Shown: positions 36,285-47,651 of the stretch, piece after piece
Position numbering within the stretch: position 1 is the first letter of the stretch
Layout: each line of letters starts with the position of its first letter
Source of the DNA: Plicaturopsis crispa FD-325 SS-3
Taxonomy: Eukaryota; Basidiomycota; Agaricomycetes; Amylocorticiales; Amylocorticiaceae
NCBI GenBank assembly: GCA_000827205.1
Contig: KN832555.1
Location: 3,026,669-3,090,668 of the forward strand
Reading direction: 5' to 3'
Length of the DNA stretch: 64,000 nucleotides
Notes under the pieces: model-generated
What the model was told of the DNA's origin: nothing
Database searches by the model: none
What the model saw: the letters and a program-made list of their open reading frames with translations, nothing else
Made by a program: the position numbers and the translations under genes

Positions 36285-36660
36285 TACGCGAAGCGCACTT
36301 TCTCGCCCGGGAGTTCCTCGCCGAGGAGCACAACGCCCTAGCAGACTCGCCCAATCAGGGGGAGGTGGAAAGCTGCGCATATATTTCCTTGTGATCTTCT
36401 AGCCCTTCTCATCGTTGTCCAGTTTCTCTGCAAGGGCATTGCCGTCGTTCCCGAGCAGGATTACAGCGTCCTCTTGATCATCCGCAAGCTGCACACCTTC
36501 GGCGCGGCGGCCGCGCTAACCATGGGTCTGATGGTGACTTCGATGCGGAGGTTGCACGAAGTTGCAGAGATTGAGGTCGCGCGTCTAAAGGGTAACGGGT
36601 CATAGCGCGAGAAGCCAGGGAAAAGATGTAGCCTGGCGCCTCGATGTGTAGGCGCACCAC
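36285..36660 (-). pseudogene. Truncated, disrupted copy of the DUF89/ARMT1-like gene 3' end
   Basis: On the minus strand this segment repeats the 3' exons of the intact gene at 39,263-41,181. The last exon reads GVVLLGEELPGEKVRFA then stop, against AVVLLSEGRPGEKVRFA in the intact gene. The preceding exon reads GNDGNALAEKLDNDEKG then a TAG where the intact gene has Trp (GDDGDALAEKLDNEEKG-W). Further upstream APKVCSLR is kept while the frame drifts. The in-frame stop and the absence of the 5' part make it a pseudogene. Flanking similarity may reach down to about 36,160 (shared TTACACATCTACAG). Confidence 0.85.
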
Positions 36661-37402
36661 ATGAAGCATGAGCATGAGCAGAAGGCGCAAGTGTGCCCCC
36701 GTAAATCTCTTGCAGAGGGTCGCCGGTCTCGTCGACAAAGCTGAGCGTTGATGAGCGCGGGAAGCAGGCCGAGACGACGCGACTTCGACTCAACCATTTC
36801 GCACATACGCGTCGGACACATACATATAGGAACGACTATCTTCCTATTCGTGTGGCTACCTACAGTACGGAAGACTACGTTAGACAAGAATATCCGAGCC
36901 CGTGAGGTTGAAAGAATTGTCTCTCGTCTGCTAAAGGAGACCAACATACGCCGAATTCGGTGAGTCTCTATCAATACTCTGCTCTCCGTATTGTCATCGC
37001 TAGAAAGTCCTGCATCTGTTTCTTTTTGTCCCAAAAGTTAGGCAAGTAGGTGTACACCTGAACGCATCCGATATGCACGCTGACATTCGCTCGGCAGTAC
37101 ACCATCTTCTGACTTGATACACTTGGGCTGCCATTCACCGTCCCTCGGGGACGATCTCGTTTCACGCTTCGCCCAGGGCTGCATACGTTACTCTATAATT
37201 CACCTCGGTCTATGCGAAGCTCCTCACTGGGGCCGGCCAATCGGTGAGCATGATCCTTATTGTCTGCTTATTGTCGCGTCTGATAAAAACGCACGGTCAG
37301 GAGTATGGTCTACGTCAAATAAATACTCTGACTTGGTCCCGGCTCGGTGGGGAGCCCAAAATTGAAGCCCCCACCGTAACGATTTTCCCTCCTTTGTCTG
37401 CG
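36661..37402. other. No gene recognised
   Basis: About 740 bp without convincing coding sequence; it should contain the promoter of the next plus-strand gene. Confidence 0.35.
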
Positions 37403-38747
37403 ATGTCCATACCACCTCTCACAGATCGCTCTCGCACTGATCCCGCAAGCCGCTCGACCCTTCGCCCGTCTCCCGGGGTTTCGTCTGCGTCGTCATCTCA
37501 ACTGCATAGCGAGTTGAATCGCTTCGAGCGTTTACGCATATCGTATGCTGTTCCCCCTGCACATCGAGGGAATTCATCCTCCTCGGCACATAATCTGTCC
37601 ACTTTGCATACGTCTGGACATCGAATACTACGACCGCCTCCATCTAATGTACACGGGCGGGGTGGCCATGCCAATCACCACCAGACAGCCCAGCTCACCC
37701 ATGATGCGTTAGCGAGGGCCAGTCGTAGTCCGCCGCTTCCGCTTAGTGGCTACGCGACGCATGTGATACCAGGCGTAGGATGGGCTGCTGTGCCGGATAA
37801 AATGCCGTACATCGTTGTAGGGCCTCACTCAACGACGATCTACCATCGTGCCCCTCTCCCGAGACCTAGAGGCGTCGTCGGAGAAGATTCCCAAGAGTTC
37901 GAAACCATACAGATTCACAAATGGTCGGCTGGCAGATCTTGTGCGTCTAAAGAGGTTTTGAATCGCGATCTGTATATCTAACAATGCGTACAACAGACGC
38001 CCCCGTACTAACTACACCCCTCGCTCAGGCTATACTAGCCGAGCCGTCGATCAACCCGTTATTCCTTCCTTCAGCCAACGACGACCGGACGCATATCAAA
38101 TGGAATCTGCTTTACCCTGACTCTTACGCCCGCCCATCTAATTCCCTCTCTCCGAAAGCGTGGGCGGATAGGCTGAACGAGCCCGCAACCTTCCCGAGGT
38201 TATCAAATATACATGTCATTTCGCCGTGTTTTCCGTGGATGATCGAGATACGGTCGGATGCTCAAGATGTTGCTCTCACTTGTCACGACGTGATTGAGCA
38301 GCTGCATCGATTTCTGTATCAGTTCCTCTCCAACACCGACATGGACACTGCGCTTCCGACGCACCAGGATGCCATGTGGGAGTCCTTCGACGCCAGCCGT
38401 AATCCTCCCGACGAACTACCTGGTCGCCTGTTGATCGGCCCAATATTCAACGGGTTGCGCCACGTAGAATGGCTATGCGGGACTACCGAATTCCTAGGTC
38501 TTGACGCAAACTCTGAGTATATACGGGAGCGAGTGGGTGTCGTTATCCCCGGGATGTTTGTGCTATCCTGTGCCAAGCCACCTACGGTCAAAGAGTCGGA
38601 TCAACCTGCACAAGTCGCAGAGTCCAACTTAGAGCTTGGTGAGCTGCTTGTTTTCTTTGCCGTTAGCCGTCTTGCTCATTCCTGTGTCCTTTTTTAGTCG
38701 TGATGGCTAAGTCTCCTCGCCCACCGACACCAGAGATAGCATCCTGA
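37403..38747 (+). CDS. DUF6699-like protein, function unknown
   Basis: Three exons, 37403-37940, 37997-38638 and 38698-38747; 409 aa. The N-terminal half is disordered (Ser/His/Pro-rich, RSTLRPSPGVSSASSS). The C-terminal half looks like the basidiomycete-expanded DUF6699 fold: a HIKWNLLYPDSYA strand region, WADRLNEPATFPRL, SNIHVISPCFPWMIEIR, then VTLTCHDVIEQLHRFLYQFL-like (here ALTCHDVIEQLHRFLYQFL) and FNGLRHVEWLCGTTEFLGL. No biochemical role is known to me. The first intron uses donor GTGCGT at 37,941, chosen because it joins the two open frames directly; without it the second frame would need its own start at 37,984. The last exon ends PPTPEIAS. Confidence 0.72.
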
Positions 38748-39262
38748 TTCGTCTGGGCCGCAATGTCCTCAGGCAATTGAAAGTCTGCGGATTTTATAAG
38801 CCTGGTGCCCCTCAAGCAGCCGATTAATACTGTGCGTGTATACGACTGTAACTCCTTGGTATCAATCCTCACTTCCTCACGATCATCACTTGTCATGCTT
38901 GTTACTCTCTCCTTGCTCTCTGTGCACTTTAAGTATGGGTCCTGGGACCCTCGTAAAGATATCGCCGCCACATATCGGTAAGATAGGCCTCAAGAAGTGC
39001 CCGAACTATCTCTTTGAAAACATGAGTGCTCCTCCCTCAAAGGGAAGTGAAAGGATTTGGTTGAATTGATCGATTTGTACAAGGTGAGAATACATGTTTT
39101 GATCCACACTGATGGAAATGCAAATGCCAGGCATGTCTTACACATCTACAGTCGCAATACTACAAGCCACCCACTGTTTATATCAGCCCATGATGCACAA
39201 CAACACACAGCATACATCAACTCACTATCCAGTAAAAGGAATGACCGCATTCTTCTAAGTTC
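38748..39262. other. Intergenic region between convergent genes
   Basis: 515 bp between the stop codons of the DUF6699-like gene and the ARMT1-like gene. Part of it (about 39,090-39,150) resembles sequence beside the pseudogene at 36.16 kb, so the duplicated unit probably included 3' flanking DNA. Confidence 0.4.
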
Positions 39263-41181
39263 TCATGCAAAACGAACTTTCTCGCCCGGGCGTCCCTCGC
39301 TGAGGAGCACAACAGCCTGACACGCGCGCCCAGTCAGCCATCTGCAGATATAGACGCAGACTCAAACTACGCACATATTTTCCGCTAATCTTCCAGCCCT
39401 TCTCCTCGTTGTCCAGTTTCTCCGCAAGTGCATCACCGTCGTCCCCAAGTCCGACGACCACATCGCTCTTGATCGTCCGCAAACTGCATACCTTCGGCGC
39501 ACCGGCAGCGTTAGCCATGGGCCCGATAGCGATCTCGAAAGGCGTCGACGCGGGGGCCGCGCAGTCGTAAGTGAGCTTGCGGTGGTTGAGGTCGCCCTTG
39601 AAGAATACGAGGTCGGAGCGCGAGAGGTGGAGGAAGAGATCGGGCGCCTCGTTGTGGAGGTCCCAGAAGGTGTATCCCGTGCACCAGAAGGGGTGCTGCT
39701 CGTACACCCACTTGCCTTCTTTCTCGTATTGCTGTATCGCATTTTCAGCACAGCGCGACGGACATAACACGCGGTCTGACGTACCTTCCAGCGAGCCCCG
39801 AGGTGCCGAAGAGACTGTATCTCCGCTTCGGAAGCGTTGGGGAACAGCTGCCCGTACACCATCGTATTGAGCAGCCACTCCCAGTCCTTCTTCGTCACAT
39901 CCGACACAAACCACGCGAAGCGCTTTCCGTGAAATCGCACTTGGCTCGCAAGGCCGCTCTGGATGAGGAAGTCCGCGTAGACGCAGTCGCAGTAGAGCTC
40001 GAATCCAGCGTTATCCAGCACAAAGTCGATGCGACCGCCGGTCTTCTCGCGGAGGTTCTTGACAGTGTCCCAGAGTTGCGGGAGGTGGTTTCCGAGAATG
40101 TTCTTCTCGGTGGCTGCGAGGTGGTCTCCGCCCGTGGACTGGAGGGACTTGATCTGTTCCTCCGACATGTCGATGAGAAGGGAGAGATCAGTCGAGTTAC
40201 CCCAGAGGCACACTGTACATAGGTTCAATCACGTTGGCTCGGCGATGTTAGATACATACGACGCGGAACTTACCTTGCGTGAGCTCGAGGAACATCAATC
40301 GCTCAGCCTCTAGATTATCGAAGGGTTTGCCGCTGGCCAACTTGTTGTACGGTTCAGCGAAACGCATGGACAGCTCGAAGACAGCATCCGACGAGCGCGA
40401 GAACGTATCGCACTGTGTTATGATCAATGGATGAAGAGACCGGAGTCGGACGTGACCCTCACCTTCTGCCTGTAAAAGACATCGTAGTCGAGCCAGTACT
40501 TGCTCACGCTAAAGCATTCGTGCAGACGGCGGTACTTGTATGCCTCTGCAAACAGCCAAGGGGCGTTCATGAAGTCCTTGCCTAACGTGGAGCCGTTAGT
40601 CGCTGCAGAAAACTCAGCGTTTTGTTGCTAACCTTGAAAGTATTTCGCGATCTCTTTATTCCAAAGAGCGACGTCTGCCTCATTGTCGTCGATAATGGGG
40701 CGGAGCTTCCCGTTGCCCGTGAGATCGTGCATAAGGTCGTGCATACGGTCAATACATGCGACCAGGTCGACAACTTTGTCTTCGGACGACTGCTCGTTGA
40801 GCGTGCGCGTCGTGTCTTCGATGGCCTTTCCAAGAATCGTCGGAAGACGGTGGCCCATAGTCGCGTAAGCGAAGGAGTACTCATGGTATCCGCGGTACCT
40901 GCAATGCTCAGTGAGGTGAGGTTTCGACGGAGGGAGTGAACAAAGACGATTACGCAGGCCAGGGCGGATTGTTGGGGTCAATCTAAGATTCCGACTACGC
41001 GTCAGAAATACGGCGCAGACGTGACAGCGGGTGTACATACCCTGGACGGCGTGCGAGGCCATGGCGCCTTGATATCTTTCTTGCTCGGCAAATGGCCAAG
41101 GTGCAGAGTCACGCGCGACGGCGCGCCCGAGGCGCCCGAGGCACCCGAGACACCCGCACGGTTTTCGACAAGGTTTGCCAT
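39263..41181 (-). CDS. DUF89/ARMT1-family damage-control phosphatase
   Basis: Eight exons: 41181-41041, 40982-40954, 40898-40633, 40581-40463, 40412-40274, 40212-39785, 39731-39375, 39316-39263; 510 aa, close to yeast YMR027W. The family are metal-dependent phosphatases acting on damaged or overflow sugar phosphates such as fructose-1-phosphate; the protein-glutamate methyltransferase role once claimed for human ARMT1 is disputed. Seen: IDPNNPPWPAYRGYHEYSF, LPTILGKAIEDT, WGNSTDLSLL, the metal-site region DFVLDNAGFELYCD, FHGKRFAWFVSDVTKKDW, HPFWCTGYTFWDL, the FFKGDLNHRKLTYD motif and APKVCSLRTIKSDVV. The start at 41,181 (MANLVENRAGVSG) was chosen because only that frame splices into IDPNNPPWPA. 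A broken copy of its 3' end lies at 36.3-36.66 kb. Confidence 0.93.
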
Positions 41182-41908
41182 TTGTGTGTGTTGGACGATC
41201 TACTGTTGAATTTGGTCGCTGTTCGTAGGGCGAAAACGTGCGTCAATGAGACGACTGTAGCGACACAACTAGAGGAACTCACGGCGCGTTTGAAGGGCTG
41301 AGAAACGGCAAAAAAAGCAGATGGATTCGTGTATACAAGTCGAATTGCAGGGCGGGTCGTCGTGGTACGAAGGAGAGAGGCAATCGCGATGGGTTGGTGC
41401 CGGGCGCGCAAGTTTCTGAGGAGCCAGCGCCAAATACGTCATGGCCCACGATCGATCTTATACCTTTTCTGAATATTCCTCGATAATATACCGAGCCAAT
41501 AACAGTTTAGCACGGCGCTCCACATCGCTGCCCACTGGCAGTACTTATCCAGCAAACGTTCTGCCAGACGGAAGGATGTCGAAAGCTCGGAAATACCTGG
41601 AATCGTGTCTGCAGCGCGGTCGAGAAATTTGGTTGGCAAAGAGTAGCCTAAAACCACCGCTACGCCATAAATTAAGGCTTCCATCCGTATAAGGAAACTC
41701 GTATCCTTGAGGCTACATTTCGACGGTCGCTCGACGCTTAGTTAGACCAGGTTAGGCCCTTCAACTGCTGGTTCAGCAACAGAACTTCGGGGATTTACGC
41801 TTTGACTACGGTTCGGTCTAGGCTTGATATAACTCCGATTCGTTGGGTTCAACCGCGGTCCCAAGAGCTGTGCTGATAATGGAGGGCATCTTCAAACAAG
41901 GGTCCATC
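41182..41908. other. No gene recognised
   Basis: Includes the promoter of the ARMT1-like gene. Short ORFs only; no recognisable motifs or repeats. Confidence 0.3.
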
Positions 41909-42010
41909 GGCTGGGTGGCGTAGTTGGTTATCGCATCTGTCTAACATTCAACGGTTTGAAGCCCGAGAACTTGCGCACAGAAGGCCCCAGGTTCGAGCCC
42001 TGGTCTAGTC
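41909..42010 (+). tRNA. tRNA-Val(AAC) with 29-nt intron
   Basis: Acceptor GGCTGGG pairs with TCTAGTC (three G-U pairs), with discriminator A at 42,011. D arm TGGCGTAGTTGGTTATCGC, anticodon stem TCTGT/ACAGA around loop C-T-AAC-A-C, and T arm CCAGG-TTCGAGC-CCTGG are all intact. The anticodon AAC is at 41,943-41,945. The intron, 41,947-41,975, sits one base 3' of the anticodon, the canonical position for nuclear tRNA splicing. A TTTT run at 42,017-42,020 would terminate RNA polymerase III. Confidence 0.92.
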
Positions 42011-42011
42011 A

Positions 42012-42340
42012 ATATCTTTTGTTACTCGAGCTGTGAGAGTTGATTGAAACTGGGTTCCCTGTAATTGTTTTTGCGCGCACGTCCTCCACCCCAGATAGAG
42101 ATCCGTACATACCCACAAGGATACTGTATTATCTTGCTTGTCTTAGTCTCCGAGACGATTAGACAACAGTCGAACTGGAGTCTGGAGGACAATGAGGAGC
42201 AGCCACATGCCCAAAATGGTGATTCACGGTCATGTGGTTAACTGCACTGTCGTTCGAATTATTGCATTTCTCTTTACTTTCATTTCAACCTTTTACTTGA
42301 CCTTGTTTCCGCTGCGTTTCCCCCTTCTACCGGCACCGCC
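42012..42340. promoter_or_regulatory. Intergenic region between tRNA-Val and the coiled-coil gene
   Basis: About 330 bp, pyrimidine-rich just before the start codon at 42,341 (TTTCTCTTTACTTTCATTTC at about 42,268), as often seen in fungal promoters. No gene is seen. Confidence 0.35.
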
Positions 42341-45300
42341 ATGTCTTCCTGGAACATCGGTAAAGACGATGTATCCGAGGAAACACAGACCCTCAAGAAC
42401 CGCCTCGCCAGCAAAGGTTCGTCTCGTCTGCAGGTCGTCAAGGCTTGCCACTGAAGACAGCTACGTTTAGACACGCAATGCGCCTCTCTCCAAGGACAAC
42501 TCATGAAACGCGATACCGAACTCGACGAACTTAAGACGACATTGAACGAAACACTACACAAGGTAACGTCTCCGTTCTCCCGGGGGATCGCTCAACTGAC
42601 CTCGCGCAGCTCGCGCACGAAGCCAATCGTGCGCTCAAACTCGAACGCGACTACGCACGATGCTCAGAAGACCTGCGCAACGAAAAGATACACGCCCAGA
42701 ACGCCGCAGAGGCCCTCACAGCCGCCCAGGACAAGATCAAAGCCGAGGAGCTCGCATCGCGTGAGCTCCAGACCGCCATCGACACCCTCTCTCACCGCTC
42801 CGACGCCGCGTCCGCCAGCCAGCTCAAGCTCGAGCGCGAAAAGGCTACCCTCGAGGCCCGCGTGCGCGAACTCCAGGTGGAGGCCCGGCCGCAGCGTCCA
42901 CCGAGCACTGGCATCCCGCGCCCAGCCCGTGCCCGCTCGTCCTCCGTCAACAACTTCAACACACCGAATCTCGAACACGAACTCGCAGAAGTGCGCGCCG
43001 CGTCGGCTAAGAAAGACGCGGACCTGCGCAGTGCGGGCACGAAGCTTGCGCGCGTGCAGGCGGACCTGATGAAGATCGAGAACGAGAAGATCGCCATGGA
43101 GAAAGAGATGCAGAGGAGGATACTCGACTTGGAGAACTCGCTGGAAGAGAAAGAGGACGAGCTGGAGCACTTCAGGGCGCAGGGCGGCGGCTGCTCGAGG
43201 GAGAGGGAGGAAGAACTTCTCCAACGGATTGACGAGGACGAGGCGAAGATAGCCGCCATGGAGACGCTTCTCGGCGATGCTCAGAACATGGACAAGATGA
43301 AGATGGCTCTGCAGAAGACCGAGCAGCAGCTGCGGGCAGAGATCGCCAAGGTGTCGCGCAGCGAAGCCACCCATGTTGAGCTTGTGCGAGAGAAGGAGGC
43401 CGCTCTCGACCATCTTGAGGATGCGCGTACGGAGATCGCCTCGCTCAGACAGACAGTACAGGAGAAACAGGACAGCATCGCCGCCCTCCGCGCCTCCGAA
43501 GAGTGCGTTCTGTGTTTCTTTTCCGTCTCGACCCGCGCTCACGGATTATACAGGGATCTCAAGCAGAAGCTAGCAGCGGCTGAGTTAGCCCGTCCAAGCC
43601 GGTTAGATTTCTCGTTTGACGACAAGGCATGTCCGAGCTTCGGCGGCGGGTTATACTTTGACTCTAACACGACGTTACCGTCTGGTCAGTCCACCCCCCG
43701 TCCACAACGGACAGCGGCCGTCGTGGAGACGCCCGTGAAGCACGACGATGAGGCCGTTGCGACGTACATTGAGCGCCTCCTCGGTGCTGTCGACAGGTTG
43801 CGCGACGAGCGAGACGGGCTGCGGCGTGACCTGCAATTCGTTGAGACGGAGAACAGGTTCACCATCCAGGCGCTGGAGGCCAAGATCGCTAGCACATCGA
43901 CTAGCACTACCGAGCTCGACACTCTGAAACAGCAGTTTGCTGAAGCGTCTGCCCGCGAAGCCGATATCTTACGCACCCAGGAGAAGCACACCCAGCGCGC
44001 CAACTTTGCAGCCAAGGTCGCGGGTGTCATCATTGTCCGACTGCAATCCCAAGTCGATTCGCTCGCCGTTCACGCTGCTGAATCCTCCGAACGGGTCGAG
44101 ACCTTGCAAAGTCAACTGGCAGGCTCTCTCGAAGAGGCTCGCGAGAAAGAGGCAAGTCTCGCAGAGACTACGGCGCGGCTATCACACGTAGAGACACAGC
44201 TGGAGGCTGCCCTCCTGGACCTGAGGGCAGCGGAAACCCGTCAGGAAGAATTACGCGCCATTAGCGAGTCCAAGGAGCTAGCCGCGGAGTCCAATGCCGA
44301 AGACGTGCTCGCCGAACAGCAAGCTACCGCGGAGACAGTGAAACAGCTGGAAGATCAGATCACCGAGCTCAACACGGCCCTGGAGGACGTGGAAACGCAA
44401 CGCAACTCGCTCAATCTCCAGGTGACGAACCTCCAGTCCGACCTGGAGTCTGCCCAGCAGGAGCTCGTCGACGCGGAGAGCCGCTACAGCACGCTGCAGA
44501 TGCACCAGCTCTCGTCGATGTCCGCGAGCGACGCCACGCGCGCGCTGCGGCAGCAGATTGAGGAGCTCGAGATGCGCGTGCTGCGCAGGACGGAGCAGAT
44601 CGGCGTGCACCAGCACGACATCAAGCGCCTCGAGACGAACCTCCGGCTCCAGGAGGAGCGCATCACGGAGATGACGGCGGAGCTCGAGACCCTTGGCGCG
44701 CAGAAGGAGGCGATGGTGGAGGACTGCGCTGACGCGCGGGAGGCGAGGGACGAGGCGGTCCAGCGCGTCGATGCACTGGAGCAGGAGGTCGAGAGCCTGG
44801 AGGAACGCGTGGAGGCGCTGGAGGTCGAGCGGGAGCAGCAGGTGATGGCCGTCGTCGAGGTTGTCGCGGACACGGTCGTGCGGTCGCGGCGGGCGCTCAC
44901 CGACGTGACGAATGTTGCGAACAAGCGTGCTACTGAGGATGTAGCACTCGCCCGCAAGGCTGAGGATCTTGCACAGCACCACGCAGTCGTGCTCAAGGAC
45001 CTAGCGTCGGTTCGTTCTGACCACGCCGATGCGCTTCAGTTGCTCGACAAACGCCAAGCGATAATGAGTGAACTGCAAACCTCACTGCGAAACTCGGAAG
45101 ACGATGCGCGACAGATAACGGTCGCTCTCGCCATGGCGCAAGTCTCTTCAAGAAATCACGCTGCCGCCTTCTCCGCATCTAAAGCCGCGAATAATACCCT
45201 CCAGACGCGCGTTGACGAACTGAGCGCTCTGCTCCAGAGCAATGACGCCGGAAAGGAGATGGAGGCGCTTCAAACACTGCATGCCGCAGAAGTATCTGAC

Positions 45301-47291
45301 TTGAGTGCCCGTCTCGAGCAGAGCACCTCCGAGTTACAGGACGCTGCTAGCCGACTTGCCGACCTCCAGAATCGCCACGACGAAATCATCCGCGAATCTG
45401 AGGAGGCCAAGCGGCTATTCGATGAACGATTGGCGGCATTGTCGAGCCAGATTGAAGCTGGGGAACAACTGGAGCACGATCTCATCCAGCTACGGTCTGA
45501 CCACACTGTCGAGGTTCAGCGTCTACAGGAGCGCCTCGACGCTACGGAAGCGGATGCGCAGCAGACTAAGCAAGCTATGGCGGACCTGGAACTCAGCAAC
45601 CGCCAGATCGTCGATGAGCTTACCCAGCTCAAGGAAGATCATGAGCGCCATCTCGTCCAGTCCTCCGAGCGCACACAAGCCGCTAACAAGCAGTTCGAAA
45701 ACGAATTGGCTGATCTCGTGTCCAAACATGCGGAGAAGCTTGGCGACTTGCAGGCACGGCTCGAACACTCTGAGGACGAATATGCGCGCCTTCAGACCAG
45801 GCTTCAGGCGGAGATCGACGCGCATACGAAACAGCAGGAGGTGCACACTTCGGAGTTGCAGGCATTGACTGAGCGTTATCAGAATGCAAATGCAGCTGAA
45901 ACAGAGTTGCGTCAAGAGTTGGCTACTGTTCGCGGGCAGGCGGTTCGGGCGACCTTGGAAATCCAGTCTTTGCAGGAGGACAGGGCGTCCCTCCAGATAG
46001 AGACAACGAATTTGGAGGCCGAGATTCAGCGTTCGCTCTCGCTGACACGCTTTTTGGAAAGCCAAGTGAAAGAGAGGTACGCACTGTGTCCGTATGGTAT
46101 TAGCAGAGTAGTTAAGGCTAACTTGACACCCCTACAGTGAAGTTACGATCGCGTCTCTGAGAAGTGTCATCGAGCAAACGAAAGCCGACCTCTCTCACTC
46201 CGAGCAATCTGGTAAAGCCATCGAGATGGAGCTTACGTTGCAAGTCGCGCAACACGAAAGGCTTATCGCCGGACTGCGTCGCGAGGTATCTACGCTTCGG
46301 GCTGTCCCCAGTCTTGAGGGAGTAGTTGCGGAGCTCCAGGAGAAGAACCAGGAGATGGAAGAGCTGTTACGGAACAAGTGCGCCGAAATTGAGGATAACG
46401 ACGACCGGTTCATCGAGTAAGAGCATTCGTCTGCCGTTATTTTTTTTAAGAAAGACTAACGCGTATTCCGTGTGGCGCAGGATGCTCAAGGAGAAGAAAA
46501 AGCTGGTGGCCAAGGTGGACTCGCTAACTCGAAAGGTCACAAATCTGCAAACCAAAGTCACCGCCGCAAAAGAGCGAGAATCTTTTACTGCAGCACAATC
46601 CGCGCCTACAAGTATCATCTCTTCGAGAGCCACTCAATCCCCAGCGGTTCCTCCTGTCCCTTCCTTACCACCGGTCCGTGCCATGGCCTCCGTTCCCTCA
46701 GCCCGAACTCCCTCCGCATCGGCCGGACCCGCTGCACACGCTAGAGCAACTTCAGGCCCTTCAACGGTGCCACGCCCAAAAACTCCTGAACGGTCGGTAC
46801 ATCCTACTGTTTTCAAGGCAAGGACACCCGAAAGAGGCAGACCGTCCTCAAGCACTCCACCCACGGAAACGGAGATGCCTTCCGCCGGCAAAAAACGAAG
46901 ACTCCCAGACGACTTTGAGGAAGCAGAGCAACCTCGGCAGGCCATCGTCGCTGATGGCTTGCGATCCGATAGCTCGACCCCGCGGCTACGGAGAGTCATT
47001 TCTGGCCCTCATACCGGCTTCACGCCCGTTCGACACCATGCCACTCGCACGACGCCCTCTCAGCTGTCGCCGATCCGCAGGGTGACTGCTGGTATGACAC
47101 GGACGCATGCTATCGCCGACGTAACGAACAGTCCTCGTTCATTCTCGCAGGCAAATCCGTCAACTGCAAAAGCGTCGAAGCGAAGCTGGTTGGGTAAAAT
47201 CAGAAATACTGGAGCGACACCCTCAGCTCCCCGGCCAGCGTCTGCTATACGGCACAGCGTCTTCGAACGAGGTCCTGGAGAGAGGTCATAG
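42341..47291 (+). CDS. Giant coiled-coil protein (about 1,540 aa), function unknown
   Basis: Exons 42341 to about 42420 (join uncertain), about 42461-42562, 42610-43502, 43554-46076, 46138-46416, 46481-47291. From the third exon on, 1,501 residues are in one continuous spliced frame. Almost the whole protein from about residue 30 to 1,270 is heptad-rich coiled coil full of Glu/Gln/Leu/Ala (KLEREKATLEARVRELQVEA, QIEELEMRVLRRTEQIGVHQ), broken by a Pro/Ser linker (RPPSTGIPRPARARSSS, about 42,895). The C-terminal 270 aa is disordered and basic, with repeated TPE/TPS sites (PRPKTPERS, KARTPERGRP, GKKRRLP nuclear-type basic patch) and ends in RHSVFERGPGERS. This layout resembles spindle-pole, kinetochore or nuclear-pore coiled-coil proteins, but no diagnostic domain is visible. 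The first splice junction gives a frame conflict with the best consensus sites. Confidence 0.85.
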
Positions 47292-47651
47292 GCTTTCCTG
47301 TGCCTCAGTGTCGTGGTATTTGGGTGTTATGATTCTATGACTTTATGATTATGCACCCCCGACTCGGTTGAGATCGGTGTATCGTAGCCCTCGGTTTTTT
47401 GTATCACTTATGATTTCTACATTGAATTATTCCTCTCTTTTTCTTGGCTCGGTTTGCTGTATCATATGTGTTTTCTCTCTGCGATATTGCGAGACATCCG
47501 TTTTCTTTGGGCGACAAGGAAGAGCCAAATTTGGAAGTCGTAGTATTCGGTGCGAGTCGCGATCATGAGCGCGAAGTTCCTGCGCTTGTCGCTTGACGTC
47601 AACTATCTTTCTCAGTGCCGACCTTGGTCTCTATACTTTGTCGCTGCCACT
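47292..47651. other. Intergenic region upstream of tomosyn gene
   Basis: 360 bp between tandem genes, T-rich, with no gene. An in-frame Met at 47,565 lies upstream of the chosen tomosyn start but does not look family-like. Confidence 0.35.

Noticed and set aside
41041-41062. Alternative start MASHAVQG for the ARMT1-like protein
   Set aside because: That frame cannot splice into the IDPNNPPWPA exon without a stop; the MANLVENRAG start at 41,181 does so in phase 0.
42664-43542. 292-aa antisense ORF within the coiled-coil gene
   Set aside because: Leu/His/Arg-rich complement of Glu/Gln-rich heptads; no independent signal.
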